This document shows, piece after piece, positions 12,401 through 24,800 of a stretch of 64,000 nt of DNA; positions within the stretch are counted from its first letter, which is position 1; every line of letters starts with the position of its first letter. The stretch spans positions 186,001 to 250,000 of the forward strand of contig NW_027096023.1 in NCBI RefSeq assembly GCF_040115645.1. The letters run 5' to 3'. Origin of the DNA: Euwallacea fornicatus (lineage: Eukaryota; Arthropoda; Insecta; Coleoptera; Curculionidae). Below the pieces are notes generated by a model. That model had not been told where the DNA came from, searched no databases, and saw only the letters and a list, made by a program, of their open reading frames with translations. The translations under genes were made by a program, and so were the position numbers.

Positions 12401-13126
12401 TTTCAAACTTTGAAAATTAATAACTTCGACAAATGATGTTCAAATTTCGTCAGCAATGGCTCAAATGAATAAGCTCGACTTGCTCCTTAATATTACTTAC
12501 ACGGTTTAGTTGCATATTGTTGCGTTTTCGAGATAAACAGTAATTTCTTTGCTCAAACTCACATATTTTGTGACTTTTCAAACTTTGAAAATTAATAACT
12601 TCGACAAATGATGTTCAAATTTCGTCAGCAATGGCTCAAATGAATAAGCTCGACTTGCTGTTTAATATAACTTACACAGTTTAGTGGCATGTTGTTGCGG
12701 TTTTGAGATAAACAGGAATTTCTTTGCTCAAACTCACATATTTTGTGACTTTTCAAACTTTGAAAATTAATAACTTCGACAAATGATGTTCAAATTTCGT
12801 CAGCAATGGCTCAAATGAATAAGCTCGACTTGCTCCTTAATATTACTTACACGGTTTAGTTGCATATTGTTGCGTTTTCGAGATAAACAGTAATTTCTTT
12901 GCTCAAACTCACATATTTTGTGACTTTTCAAACTTTGAAAATTAATAACTTCGACAAATGATGTTCAAATTTCGTCAGCAATGGCTCAAATGAATAAGCT
13001 CGACTTGCTCCTTAATATTACTTACACGGTTTAGTTGCATATTGTTGCGTTTTCGAGATAAACAGTAATTTCTTTGCTCAAACTCACATATTTTGTGACC
13101 TTTCAAACTTTGAAAATTAATAACTT
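9452..13126. repeat. Mixed A/B/C monomers, no long HOR
   Basis: This stretch continues the array with A, B and C monomers in no long repeated order that I could see. Local features include A monomers with ACATACACAG near 9.53, 9.87 and 10.04 kb, CGATGGC type C near 10.17 kb, and an A monomer with TTGCAT at 12.16 kb. The A (CAGGAATTT) plus C dimer occurs at 10852, 12252 and 12602. The A copy at 12602 reads GGTTTTGAG, a loss of the usual CpG. There are no genes. Confidence 0.8.
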
Positions 13127-15226
13127 CGACAAATGATGTTCAAATTTCGTCAGCAATGGCTCAAATGAATAAGCTCGACTTGCTGTTTAATATAACTTAC
13201 ACAGTTTAGTGGCATGTTGTTGCGTTTTCGAGATAAACAGTAATTTCTTTGCTCAAACTCACATATTTTGTGATCTTTCAAACTTTGAAAATTAATAACT
13301 TCGACAAATGATGTTCAAATTTCGTCAGCAATGGCTCAAATGAATAAGCTCGACTTGCTGTTTAATATAACTTACACAGTTTAGTGGCATGTTGTTGCGT
13401 TTTCGAGATAAACAGTAATTTCTTTGCTCAAACTCACATATTTTGTGACCTTTCAAACTTTGAAAATTAATAACTTCGACAAATGATGTTCAAATTTCGT
13501 CAGCAATGGCTCAAATGAATAAGCTCGACTTGCTGTTTAATATAACATACACAGTTTAGTGGCATGTTGTTGCGTTTTCGAGATAAACAGTAATTTCTTT
13601 GCTCAAACTCACATATTTTGTGACTTTTCAAACTTTGAAAATTCATAACTTCGACAAATGATGTTCCAATTTCGTCAGCAATGGCTCAAATGAATAAGCT
13701 CGACTTGCTGTTTAATATAACTTACACAGTTTAGTGGCATGTTGTTGCGTTTTCGAGATAAACAGTAATTTCTTTGCTCAAACTCACATATTTTGTGATC
13801 TTTCAAACTTTGAAAATTAATAACTTCGACAAATGATGTTCAAATTTCGTCAGCAATGGCTCAAATGAATAAGCTCGACTTGCTGTTTAATATAACTTAC
13901 ACAGTTTAGTGGCATGTTGTTGCGTTTTCGAGATAAACAGTAATTTCTTTGCTCAAACTCACATATTTTGTGATCTTTCAAACTTTGAAAATTAATAACT
14001 TCGACAAATGATGTTCAAATTTCGTCAGCAATGGCTCAAATGAATAAGCTCGACTTGCTGTTTAATATAACATACACAGTTTAGTGGCATGTTGTTGCGT
14101 TTTCGAGATAAACAGTAATTTCTTTGCTCAAACTCACATATTTTGTGACTTTTCAAACTTTGAAAATTCATAACTTCGACAAATGATGTTCCAATTTCGT
14201 CAGCAATGGCTCAAATGAATAAGCTCGACTTGCTGTTTAATATAACTTACACAGTTTAGTGGCATATTGTTGCGTTTTCGAGATAAACAGTAATTTCTTT
14301 GCTCAAACTCACATATTTTGTGACCTTTCAAACATTGAAAATTAATAACTTCGACAAATGATGTTCAAATTTCGTCAGCAATGGCTCAAATGAATAAGCT
14401 CGACTTGCTGTTTAATATAACATACACAGTTTAGTGGCATGTTGTTGCGTTTTCGAGATAAACAGTAATTTCTTTGCTCAAACTCACATATTTTGTGACC
14501 TTTCAAACTTTGAAAATTAATAACTTCGACAAATGATGTTCAAATTTCGTCAGCAATGGCTCAAATGAATAAGCTCGACTTGCTGTTTAATATAACTTAC
14601 ACAGTTTAGTGGCATGTTGTTGCGTTTTCGAGATAAACAGTAATTTCTTTGCTCAAACTCACATATTTTGTGACCTTTCAAACTTTGAAAATTAATAACT
14701 TCGACAAATGATGTTCAAATTTCGTCAGCAATGGCTCAAATGAATAAGCTCGACTTGCTGTTTAATATAACATACACAGTTTAGTGGCATGTTGTTGCGT
14801 TTTCGAGATAAACAGTAATTTCTTTGCTCAAACTCACATATTTTGTGACTTTTCAAACTTTGAAAATTCATAACTTCGACAAATGATGTTCCAATTTCGT
14901 CAGCAATGGCTCAAATGAATAAGCTCGACTTGCTGTTTAATATAACTTACACAGTTTAGTGGCATATTGTTGCGTTTTCGAGATAAACAGTAATTTCTTT
15001 GCTCAAACTCACATATTTTGTGACCTTTCAAACATTGAAAATTAATAACTTCGACAAATGATGTTCAAATTTCGTCAGCAATGGCTCAAATGAATAAGCT
15101 CGACTTGCTGTTTAATATAACATACACAGTTTAGTGGCATGTTGTTGCGTTTTCGAGACAAAGAGTAATTTCTTTGCTCAAACTCACATATTTTGTGACT
15201 TTTCAAACTTTGAAAATTCATAACTT
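13127..15226. repeat. Type A-only block with three- and four-monomer repeats
   Basis: Twelve consecutive monomers are all type A, varying in TTCC/TTCA, ACATAC/ACTTAC, TGATCTTTC/TGACCTTTC and ATTCAT/ATTAAT. Bases 13975-14458 match 14675-15158 at 700 bp offset (four monomers), sharing private GGCATATTG and CAAACATTG. An earlier partial repeat has a 525-bp offset (ATTCAT at 13641 and 14166). The first GAGACAAAGAG in the window appears at the end of this block, near 15158. Confidence 0.83.
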
Positions 15227-16480
15227 CGACAAATGATGTTCAAATTTCGTCAGCAATGGCTCAAATGAATAAGCTCGACTTGCTGTTTAATATAACTTAC
15301 ACAGTTTAGTGGCATGTTGTTGCGTTTTCGAGATAAACAGTAATTTCTTTGCTCAAACTCTCATATTTTGTGACCTTTCAAACTTTGAAAATTAATAACT
15401 TCGACAAATGATGTTCAAATTTCGTCAGCAATGGCTCAAATGAATAAGCTCGACTTGCTGTTTAATATAACTTACACAGTTTAGTGGCATGTTGTTGCGT
15501 TTTCGAGATAAACAGTAATTTCTTTGCTCAAACTCACATATTTTGTGATCTTTCAAACTTTGAAAATTAATAACTTCGACAAATGATGTTCAAATTTCGT
15601 CAGCAATGGCTCAAATGAATAAGCTCGAGTTGCTGTTTAATATAACTTACACAGTTTAGTGGCATGTTGTTGCGTTTTCGAGATAAACAGTAATTTCTTT
15701 GCTCAAACTCACATATTTTGTGACTTTTCAAACTTTGAAAATTCATAACTTCGACAAATGATGTTCAAATTTCGTCAGCAATGGCTCAAATGAATAAGCT
15801 CGACTTGCTGTTTAATATAACTTACACAGTTTAGAGGCATGTTGTTGCGGTTTCGGGATAAACAGGAATTTCTTTGCTCAAACTCACATATTTTGTGACT
15901 TTTCAAACTTTGAAAATTCATAACTTCGACAAATGATGTTCAAATTTCGTCAGCAATGGCTCAAATGAATAAGCTCGGCTTGCTGTTTAATATAACTTAC
16001 ACAGTTTAGTGGCATGTTGTTGCGTTTTCGAGATAAACAGTAATTTCTTTGCCCAAACTCACATATTTTGTGACCTTTCAAACTTTGAAAATTAATAACT
16101 TCGACAAATGATGTTCCAATTTCGTCAGCAATGGCTCAAATGAATAAGCTCGACTTGCTGTTTAATATAACTTACACAGTTTAGTGGCATGTTGTTGCGT
16201 TTTCGAGATAAACAGTAATTTCTTTGCTCAAACTCACATATTTTGTGACTTTTCAAACTTTGAAAATTCATAACTTCGACAAATGATGTTCCAATTTCGT
16301 CAGCAATGGCTCAAATGAATAAGCTCGACTTGCTGTTTAATATAACTTACACAGTTTAGTGGCATGTTGTTGCGTTTTCGAGATAAACAGTAATTTCTTT
16401 GCTCAAACTCACATATTTTGTGACTTTTCAAACTTTGAAAATTCATAACTTCGACAAATGATGTTCAAATTTCGTCAGCA
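15227..16480. repeat. Type A run with sporadic private changes
   Basis: This is a run of type A monomers with isolated substitutions, such as CTCTCATATT near 15360, CTCGAGTTG near 15627, TTAGAGGC and TTTCGGGATAAACAGG near 15834-15867, AAGCTCGGC near 15975 and TTGCCCAAAC near 16050. Identical TTCC-type A monomers at 16077 and 16252 recur near 18.4-18.9 kb. The run ends in a C monomer. There are no genes. Confidence 0.78.
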
Positions 16481-16817
16481 ATGGCTCAAATGAATAAGCT
16501 CGACTTGCTCCTTAATATTACTTACACGGTTTAGTTGCATATTGTTGCGTTTTCGAGATAAACAGTAATTTCTTTGCTCAAACTCACATATTTTGTGACT
16601 TTTGAAATTTTGAAAATTAATAACTTCGACAAATGATGTTCAAATTTCGTCAGCGATGACTCAAATGAATAAGCTCGACTTGCTCCTTAATATTACTTAC
16701 ACGGTTTAGTTGCATATTGTTGCGTTTTCGAGATAAACAGTAATTTCTTTGCTCAAACTCACATATTTTGTGACCTTTCAAACTTTGAACATTAATAACT
16801 TCGACAAATGATGTTCC

Positions 16818-18564
16818 AATTTCGTCAGCAATGGCTCAAATGAATAAGCTCGACTTGCTCTTTAATATCACTTACACAGTTTAGTGGCATGTTGTTGCGT
16901 TTTCGAGATAAACAGTAATTTCTTTGCTCAAACTCACATATTTTGTGGCTTTTCAAATTTTGAAAATTCATAACTTCGACAAATGATGTTCAAATTTCGT
17001 CAGCAATGGCTCAAATGAATAAGCTCGACTTGCTCCTTAATATTACTTACACGGTTTAGTTGCATATTGTTGCGTTTTCGAGATAAACAGTAATTTCTTT
17101 GCTCAAACTCACATATTTTGTGACTTTTCAAATTTTGAAAATTAATAAGTTCGACAAATGATGTTCAAATTTCGTCAGCGATGACTCAAATGAATAAGCT
17201 CGACTTGCTCCTTAATATTACTTACACGGTTTAGTTGCATATTGTTGCGTTTTCGAGATAAACAGTAATTTCTTTGCTCAAACTCACATATTTTGTGACC
17301 TTTCAAACTTTGAAAATTCATAACTTCGACAAATGATGTTCAAATTTCGTCAGCAATGGCTCAAATGAATAAGCTCGACTTGCTCTTTAATATCACTTAC
17401 ACATTTAGTGGGATATTGTTGCGTTTTCGAGACAAAGAGTAATTTCTTTGCTCAAACTCACATATTTTGTGACCTTTCAAACTTTGAAAATTCATAACTT
17501 CGACAAATGATGTTCCAATTTCGTCAGCAATGGCTCAAATGAATAAGCTCGACTTGCTGTTTAATATAACTTACACAGTTTAGTGGCATGTTGTTGCGTT
17601 TTCGAGATAAACAGTAATTTCTTTGCTCAAACTCACATATTTTGTGACTTTTCAAACTTTGAAAATTCATAACTTCGACAAATGATGTTCAAATTTCGTC
17701 AGCAATGGCTCAAATGAATAAGCTCGACTTGCTCTTTAATATCACTTACACAGTTTAGTGGCATGTTGTTGCGTTTTCGAGATAAACAGTAATTTCTTTG
17801 CTCAAACTCACATATTTTGTGGCTTTTCAAATTTTGAAAATTCATAACTTCGACAAATGATGTTCAAATTTCGTCAGCAATGGCTCAAATGAATAAGCTC
17901 GACTTGCTCCTTAATATTACTTACACGGTTTAGTTGCATATTGTTGCGTTTTCGAGATAAACAGTAATTTCTTTGCTCAAACTCACATATTTTGTGACTT
18001 TTCAAATTTTGAAAATTAATAAGTTCGACAAATGATGTTCAAATTTCGTCAGCGATGACTCAAATGAATAAGCTCGACTTGCTCCTTAATATTACTTACA
18101 CGGTTTAGTTGCATATTGTTGCGTTTTCGAGATAAACAGTAATTTCTTTGCTCAAACTCACATATTTTGTGACCTTTCAAACTTTGAAAATTCATAACTT
18201 CGACAAATGATGTTCAAATTTCGTCAGCAATGGCTCAAATGAATAAGCTCGACTTGCTCTTTAATATCACTTACACATTTAGTGGGATATTGTTGCGTTT
18301 TCGAGACAAAGAGTAATTTCTTTGCTCAAACTCACATATTTTGTGACCTTTCAAACTTTGAAAATTCATAACTTCGACAAATGATGTTCCAATTTCGTCA
18401 GCAATGGCTCAAATGAATAAGCTCGACTTGCTGTTTAATATAACTTACACAGTTTAGTGGCATGTTGTTGCGTTTTCGAGATAAACAGTAATTTCTTTGC
18501 TCAAACTCACATATTTTGTGACTTTTCAAACTTTGAAAATTCATAACTTCGACAAATGATGTTC
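16818..18564. repeat. Five-monomer HOR, 874 bp, two tandem copies
   Basis: Bases 16818-17690 match 17692-18564 at an offset of 874 bp, with no mismatch seen. The unit is B with TGTGGC, C, C with CGATGAC (preceded by AATAAGTTCGAC), D with GAGACAAAGAG, and A with TTCC. The period is 874 rather than 875 because it includes one 174-bp D monomer. The D monomer at 17.40 kb is the first in the window. Confidence 0.88.
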
Positions 18565-18899
18565 CAATTTCGTCAGCAATGGCTCAAATGAATAAGCTCG
18601 ACTTGCTGTTTAATATAACTTACACAGTTTAGTGGCATGTTGTTGCGTTTTCGAGATAAACAGTAATTTCTTTGCTCAAACTCACATATTTTGTGACTTT
18701 TCAAACTTTGAAAATTCATAACTTCGACAAATGATGTTCCAATTTCGTCAGCAATGGCTCAAATGAATAAGCTCGACTTGCTGTTTAATATAACTTACAC
18801 AGTTTAGTGGCATGTTGTTGCGTTTTCGAGATAAACAGTAATTTCTTTGCTCAAACTCACATATTTTGTGACTTTTCAAACTTTGAAAATTCATAACTT
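18375..18899. repeat. Three identical type A monomers in tandem
   Basis: Monomers at 18375, 18550 and 18725 appear identical: TTCCAATTT, type A variable zone, TGACTTTTC and ATTCAT. They look like local single-monomer amplification next to the five-monomer repeat. The fourth monomer, at 18900, differs by TTCAAATTT. Confidence 0.82.
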
Positions 18900-19841
18900 C
18901 GACAAATGATGTTCAAATTTCGTCAGCAATGGCTCAAATGAATAAGCTCGACTTGCTGTTTAATATAACTTACACAGTTTAGTGGCATGTTGTTGCGTTT
19001 TCGAGATAAACAGTAATTTCTTTGCTCAAACTCACATATTTTGTGACTTTTCAAATTTTGAAAATTAATAACTTCGACAAATGATGTTCAAATTTCGTCA
19101 GCGATGGCTCAAATGAATAAGCTCGACTTGCTCCTTAATATTACTTACACGGTTTAGTTGCATATTGTTGCGTTTTCGAGATAAACAGTAATTTCTTTGC
19201 TCAAACTCACATATTTTGTGACTTTTGAAATTTTGAAAATTAATAACTTCGACAAATGATGTTCAAATTTCGTCAGCGATGACTCAAATGAATAAGCTCG
19301 ACTTGCTCCTTAATATTACTTACACGGTTTAGTTGCATATTGTTGCGTTTTCGAGATAAACAGTAATTTCTTTGCTCAAACTCACATATTTTGTGACCTT
19401 TCAAACTTTGAACATTAATAACTTCGACAAATGATGTTCCAATTTCGTCAGCAATGGCTCAAATGAATAAGCTCGACTTGCTCTTTAATATCACTTACAC
19501 AGTTTAGTGGCATGTTGTTGCGTTTTCGAGATAAACAGTAATTTCTTTGCTCAAACTCACATATTTTGTGGCTTTTCAAATTTTGAAAATTCATAACTTC
19601 GACAAATGATGTTCAAATTTCGTCAGCAATGGCTCAAATGAATAAGCTCGACTTGCTCCTTAATATTACTTACACGGTTTAGTTGCATATTGTTGCGTTT
19701 TCGAGATAAACAGTAATTTCTTTGCTCAAACTCACATATTTTGTGACTTTTCAAATTTTGAAAATTAATAAGTTCGACAAATGATGTTCAAATTTCGTCA
19801 GCGATGACTCAAATGAATAAGCTCGACTTGCTCCTTAATAT

Positions 19842-21260
19842 AACTTACACAGTTTAGTGTCATGTTGTTGCGTTTTCGAGATAAACAGTAATTTCTTTGC
19901 TCAAACTCACATATTTTGTGACTTTTCAAACTTTGAAAATTAATAACTTCGACAAATGATGTTCAAGTTTCGTCAGCAATGGCTCAAATGAATAAGCTCG
20001 ACTTGCTCTTTAATATCACTTACACATTTAGTGGGATATTGTTGCGTTTTCGAGATAAACAGTAATTTCTTTGCTCAAACTCACATATTTTGTGACTTTT
20101 CAAACTTTGAAAATTCATAACTTCGACAAATGATGTTCAAATTTCGTCAGCAATGGCTCAAATGAATAAGCTTGACTTGCTCTTTAATATCACTTACACA
20201 TTTAGTGGGATATTGTTGCGTTTTCGAGACAAAGAGTAATTTCTTTTCTCAAACTCACATATTTTGTGACCTTTCAAACTTTGAAAATTCATAACTTCGC
20301 CAAATGATGTTCAAATTTCGTCAGCAATGGCTCAAATGAATAAGCTTGACTTGCTCTTTAATATCACTTACACATTTAGTGGGATATTGTTGCGTTTTCG
20401 ACACAAAGAGTAATTTCTTTGCTCAAACTCAAATATTTTGTGACCTTTCAAACTTTGAAAATTCATAACTTCGCCAAATGATGTTCAAATTTCGTCAGCA
20501 ATGGCTCAAATGAATAAGCTCGACTTGCTCTTTAATATAACTTACACAGTTTAGTGGCATGTTGTTGCGTTTTCGAGATAAACAGTAATTTCTTTGCTCA
20601 AACTCACATATTTTGTGACTTTTCAAACTTTGAAAATTCATAACTTCGACAAATGATGTTCAAATTTCGTCAGCAATGGCTCAAATGAATAAGCTCGACT
20701 TGCTGTTTAATATAACTTACACAGTTTAGTGGCATGTTGTTGCGTTTTCGAGATAAACAGTAATTTCTTTGCTCAAACTCACATATTTTGTGACTTTTCA
20801 AACTTTGAAAATTAATAACTTCGACAAATGATGTTCAAATTTCGTCAGCAATGGCTCAAATGAATAAGCTTGACTTGCTCTTTAATATCACTTACACATT
20901 TAGTGGGATATTGTTGCGTTTTCGAGACAAAGAGTAATTTCTTTGCTCAAACTCACATATTTTGTGACCTTTCAAACTTTGAAAATTCATAACTTCGCCA
21001 AATGATGTTCAAATTTCGTCAGCAATGGCTCAAATGAATAAGCTCGACTTGCTGTTTAATATAACTTACACAGTTTAGTGGCATGTTGTTGCGTTTTCGA
21101 GATAAACAGTAATTTCTTTGCTCAAACTCACATATTTTGTGACTTTTCAAACTTTGAAAATTCATAACTTCGACAAATGATGTTCAAATTTCGTCAGCAA
21201 TGGCTCAAATGAATAAGCTCGACTTGCTGTTTAATATAACTTACACAGTTTAGTGGCATG
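19842..21260. repeat. D-rich transition zone before the large duplication
   Basis: D monomers with CACATTTAGTGGGATATTG occur near 20.03, 20.20, 20.37 and 20.90 kb, interspersed with type A. Several carry AAGCTTGAC (HindIII) and are followed by the start variant CGCCAAATG. One D copy has the private change TTTTCGACACAAAGAG near 20397, and others read TTTCTTTTCTC and CTCAAATATT. From here to about 57.9 kb I saw no TTCCAATTT monomer. Confidence 0.8.
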
Positions 21261-21520
21261 TTGTTGCGTTTTCGAGATAAACAGTAATTTCTTTGCTCAA
21301 ACTCACATATTTTGTGACTTTTCAAACTTTGAAAATTCATAACTTCGACAAATGATGTTCAAATTTCGTCAGCAATGGCTCAAATGAATAAGCTCGACTT
21401 GCTGTTTAATATAACTTACACAGTTTAGTGGCATGTTGTTGTGTTTTCGAGATAAACAGTAATTTCTTTGCTCAAACTCACATATTTTGTGACTTTTCAA
21501 ACTTTGAAAATTCATAACTT

Positions 21521-21694
21521 CGACAAATGATGTTCAAATTTCGTCAGCAATGGCTCAAATGAATAAGCTTGACTTGCTCTTTAATATCACTTACACATTT
21601 AGTGGGATATTGTTGCGTTTTCGAGACAAAGAGTAATTTCTTTGCTCAAACTCACATATTTTGTGACATTTCAAACTTTGAAAATTCATAACTT
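21521..21694 (+). repeat. Type D monomer, 174 bp, shared 1-bp deletion (reference copy)
   Basis: Type D has CTCTTTAATATCAC like B, but CACATTTAG replaces CACAGTTTAG (loss of one G), usually followed by GGGATATTG. I counted 31 monomers with this deletion, the first at 17.40 kb and the last at 62.52 kb; none lie in the first 17 kb. This copy also carries AAGCTTGAC (a HindIII site), GAGACAAAGAG and TGACATTTC. A second D form with CACATACACATTTAG dominates from 26 kb onward. Two deletion monomers (near 22.99 and 29.46 kb) continue with GGCATG instead of GGGATA, so they are D/A recombinants. Confidence 0.9.
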
Positions 21695-21869
21695 CGCCAA
21701 ATGATGTTCAAATTTCGTCAGCAATGGCTCAAATGAATAAGCTCGACTTGCTGTTTAATATAACTTACACAGTTTAGTGGCATGTTGTTGCGGTTTCGAG
21801 ACAAAGAGTAATTTCTTTGCTCAAACTCACATATTTTGTGACTTTTCAAACTTTGAAAATTCATAACTT
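21695..21869 (+). repeat. Type A sub-variant with GCGGTTTCGAGACAAAGAG (reference copy)
   Basis: This type A monomer starts CGCC instead of CGAC and carries GCGGTTTCGAGACAAAGAG where the reference has GCGTTTTCGAGATAAACAG. I counted about 40 monomers with this combination, all between 21.7 and 63.2 kb. Many of them also have TTCAATTTT near the start or CTGCTAAATATAAC in the variable zone. The combination gives a close Pol III B-box match and removes the internal TTTT; see the separate site entry. Confidence 0.88.
21725..21846 (+). promoter_or_regulatory. Pol III type 2 promoter-like A box and B box with downstream T-runs (example copy)
   Basis: TGGCTCAAATG (21725-21735) matches the A-box consensus TRGYNNARNNG at every position. 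GTTTCGAGAC (21793-21802) matches the B-box consensus GWTTCRANNC at every position. The gap is 57 bp, within the range seen in tRNA-like genes. TTTT at 21834-21837 and 21843-21846 could terminate a transcript of about 125 nt. Monomers with GCGTTTTCGAGAT lack two B-box positions and have an internal TTTT that would stop Pol III. The GCGGTTTCGAGAC form (about 40 monomers) fixes both. CGATGAC variants break the A box. This is inference from consensus matching only. Confidence 0.3.
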
Positions 21870-24800
21870 CGACAAATGATGTTCAAATTTCGTCAGCAAT
21901 GGCTCAAATGAATAAGCTCGACTTGCTCCTTAATATTACTTACACGGTTTAGTTGCATATTGTTGCGTTTTCGAGATAAACAGTAATTTCTTTGCTCAAA
22001 CTCACATATTTTGTGACCTTTCAAACTTTGAAAATTAATAACTTCGACAAATGATGTTCAAATTTCGTCAGCAATGGCTCAAATGAATAAGCTCGACTTG
22101 CTGTTTAATATAACTTACACAGTTTAGTGGCATGTTGTTGCGGTTTCGAGACAAAGAGTAATTTCTTTGCTCAAACTCACATATTTTGTGACTTTTCAAA
22201 CTTTGAAAATTCATAACTTCGACAAATGATGTTCAAATTTCGTCAGCAATGGCTCAAATGAATAAGCTCGACTTGCTCCTTAATATTACTTACATGGTTT
22301 AGTTGCATATTGTTGCGTTTTCGAGATAAACAGTAATTTCTTTGCTCAAACTCACATATTTTGTGACCTTTCAAACTTTGAAAATTAATAACTTCGACAA
22401 ATGATGTTCAAATTTCGTCAGCAATGGCTCAAATGAATAAGCTCGACTTGCTGTTTAATATAACTTACACAGTTTAGTGGCATGTTGTTGTGTTTTCGAG
22501 ATAAACAGTAATTTCTTTGCTCAAACTCACATATTTTGTGACTTTTCAAACTTTGAAAATGCATAACTTCGACAAATGATGTTCAAATTTCGTCAGCAAT
22601 GGCTCAAATGAATAAGCTTGACTTGCTCTTTAATATCACTTACACATTTAGTGGGATATTGTTGCGTTTTCGAGACAAAGAGTAATTTCTTTGCTCAAAC
22701 TCACATATTTTGTGACATTTCAAACTTTGAAAATTCATAACTTCGACAAATGATGTTCAAATTTCGTCAGCAATGGCTCAAATGAATAAGCTCGACTTGC
22801 TCCTTAATATTACTTACACGGTTTAGTTGCATATTGTTGCGTTTTCGAGATAAACAGTAATTTCTTTGCTCAAACTCACATATTTTGTGACCTTTCAAAC
22901 TTTGAAAATTAATAACTTCGACAAATGATGTTCAAATTTCGTCAGCAATGGCTCAAATGAATAAGCTTGACTTGCTCTTTAATATCACTTACACATTTAG
23001 TGGCATGTTGTTGCGGTTTCGAGACAAAGAGTAATTTCTTTGCTCAAACTCACATATTTTGTGACTTTTCAAACTTTGAAAATTCATAACTTCGACAAAT
23101 GATGTTCAAATTTCGTCAGCAATGGCTCAAATGAATAAGCTCGACTTGCTCTTTAATATCACTTACACATTTAGTGGGATATTGTTGCGTTTTCGAGATA
23201 AACAGTAATTTCTTTGCTCAAACTCACATATTTTGTGACTTTTCAAACTTTGAAAATTCATAACTTCGACAAATGATGTTCAAATTTCGTCAGCAATGGC
23301 TCAAATGAATAAGCTCGACTTGCTCTTTAATATAACTTACACAGTTTAGTGGCATGTTGTTGCGGTTTCGAGATAAACAGTAATTTCTTTGCTCAAACTC
23401 ACATATTTTGTGACTTTTCAAACTTTGAAAATTCATAACTTCGACAAATGATGTTCAAATTTCGTCAGCAATGGCTCAAATGAATAAGCTCGACTTGCTC
23501 TTTAATATAACTTACACAGTTTAGTGGCATGTTGTTGCATTTTCGAGATAAACAGTAATTTCTTTGCTCAAACTCACATATTTTGTGACTTTTCAAACTT
23601 TGAAAATTCATAACTTCGACAAATGATGTTCAAATTTCGTCAGCAATGGCTCAAATGAATAAGCTCGACTTGCTCTTTAATATAACTTACACAGTTTAGT
23701 GGCATGTTGTTGCATTTTCGAGATAAACAGTAATTTCTTTGCTCAAACTCACATATTTTGTGACTTTTCAAACTTTGAAAATTCATAACTTCGACAAATG
23801 ATGTTCAAATTTCGTCAGCAATGGCTCAAATGAATAAGCTCGACTTGCTCTTTAATATAACTTACACAGTTTAGTGGCATGTTGTTGCGGTTTCGAGATA
23901 AACAGTAATTTCTTTGCTCAAACTCACATATTTTGCGACTTTTCAAACTTTGAAAATTAATAACTTCGACAAATGATGTTCAATTTTCGTCAGCAATGGC
24001 TCAAATGAATAAGCTCGACTTGCTGCTAAATATAACTTACACAGTTTAGTGGCATGTTGTTGCGGTTTCGAGACAAAGAGTAATTTCTTTGCTCAAACTC
24101 ACATATTTTGTGACTTTTCAAACTTTGAAAATTCATAACTTCGACTAATGATGTTCAAATTTCGTCAGCAATGGCTCAAATGAATAAGCTCGACTTGCTC
24201 CTTAATATTACTTACACGGTTTAGTTGCATATTGTTGCGTTTTCGAGATAAACAGTAATTTCTTTGCTCAAACTCACATATTTTGTGACCTTTCAAACTT
24301 TGAAAATTAATAACTTCGACAAATGATGTTCAAATTTCGTCAGCAATGGCTCAAATGAATAAGCTCGACTTGCTGTTTAATATAACTTACACAGTTTAGT
24401 GGCTTGTTGTTGCGTTTTCGAGATAAACAGTAATTTCTTTGCTCAAACTCACATATTTTGTGACTTTTCAAATTTTGAAAATTAATAACTTCGACAAATG
24501 ATGTTCAAATTTCGTCAGCAATGGCTCAAATGAATAAGCTCGACTTGCTCCTTAATATTACTTACACGGTTTAGTTGCATATTGTTGCGTTTTCGAGATA
24601 AACAGTAATTTCTTTGCTCAAACTCACATATTTTGTGACCTTTCAAACTTTGAAAATTAATAACTTCGACAAATGATGTTCAAATTTCGTCAGCAATGGC
24701 TCAAATGAATAAGCTCGACTTGCTCCTTAATATTACTTACACGGTTTAGTTGCATATTGTTGCGTTTTCGAGATAAACAGTAATTTCTTTGCTCAAACTC

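Larger units (their letters stand above)
16481..19841. repeat. 738-bp duplicated segment spaced by 2,623 bp
   Basis: Bases 16481-17218 and 19104-19841 match over 738 bp with no mismatch seen, at an offset of 2,623 bp (15 monomers minus two 1-bp deletions). Shared private markers are TTTTGAAATTTTG (16601 and 19223), CGATGACTC, GAACATTAATAAC, TGTGGCTTTT and AATAAGTTCGAC. The five-monomer tandem repeat and a run of identical A monomers lie between the copies. Confidence 0.87.

Noticed and set aside
21725..21802. A tRNA gene or tRNA-derived SINE
   Set aside because: Only the A-box-like and B-box-like motifs fit. I see no cloverleaf pairing, anticodon arm or acceptor stem, and no target-site duplications or tail.
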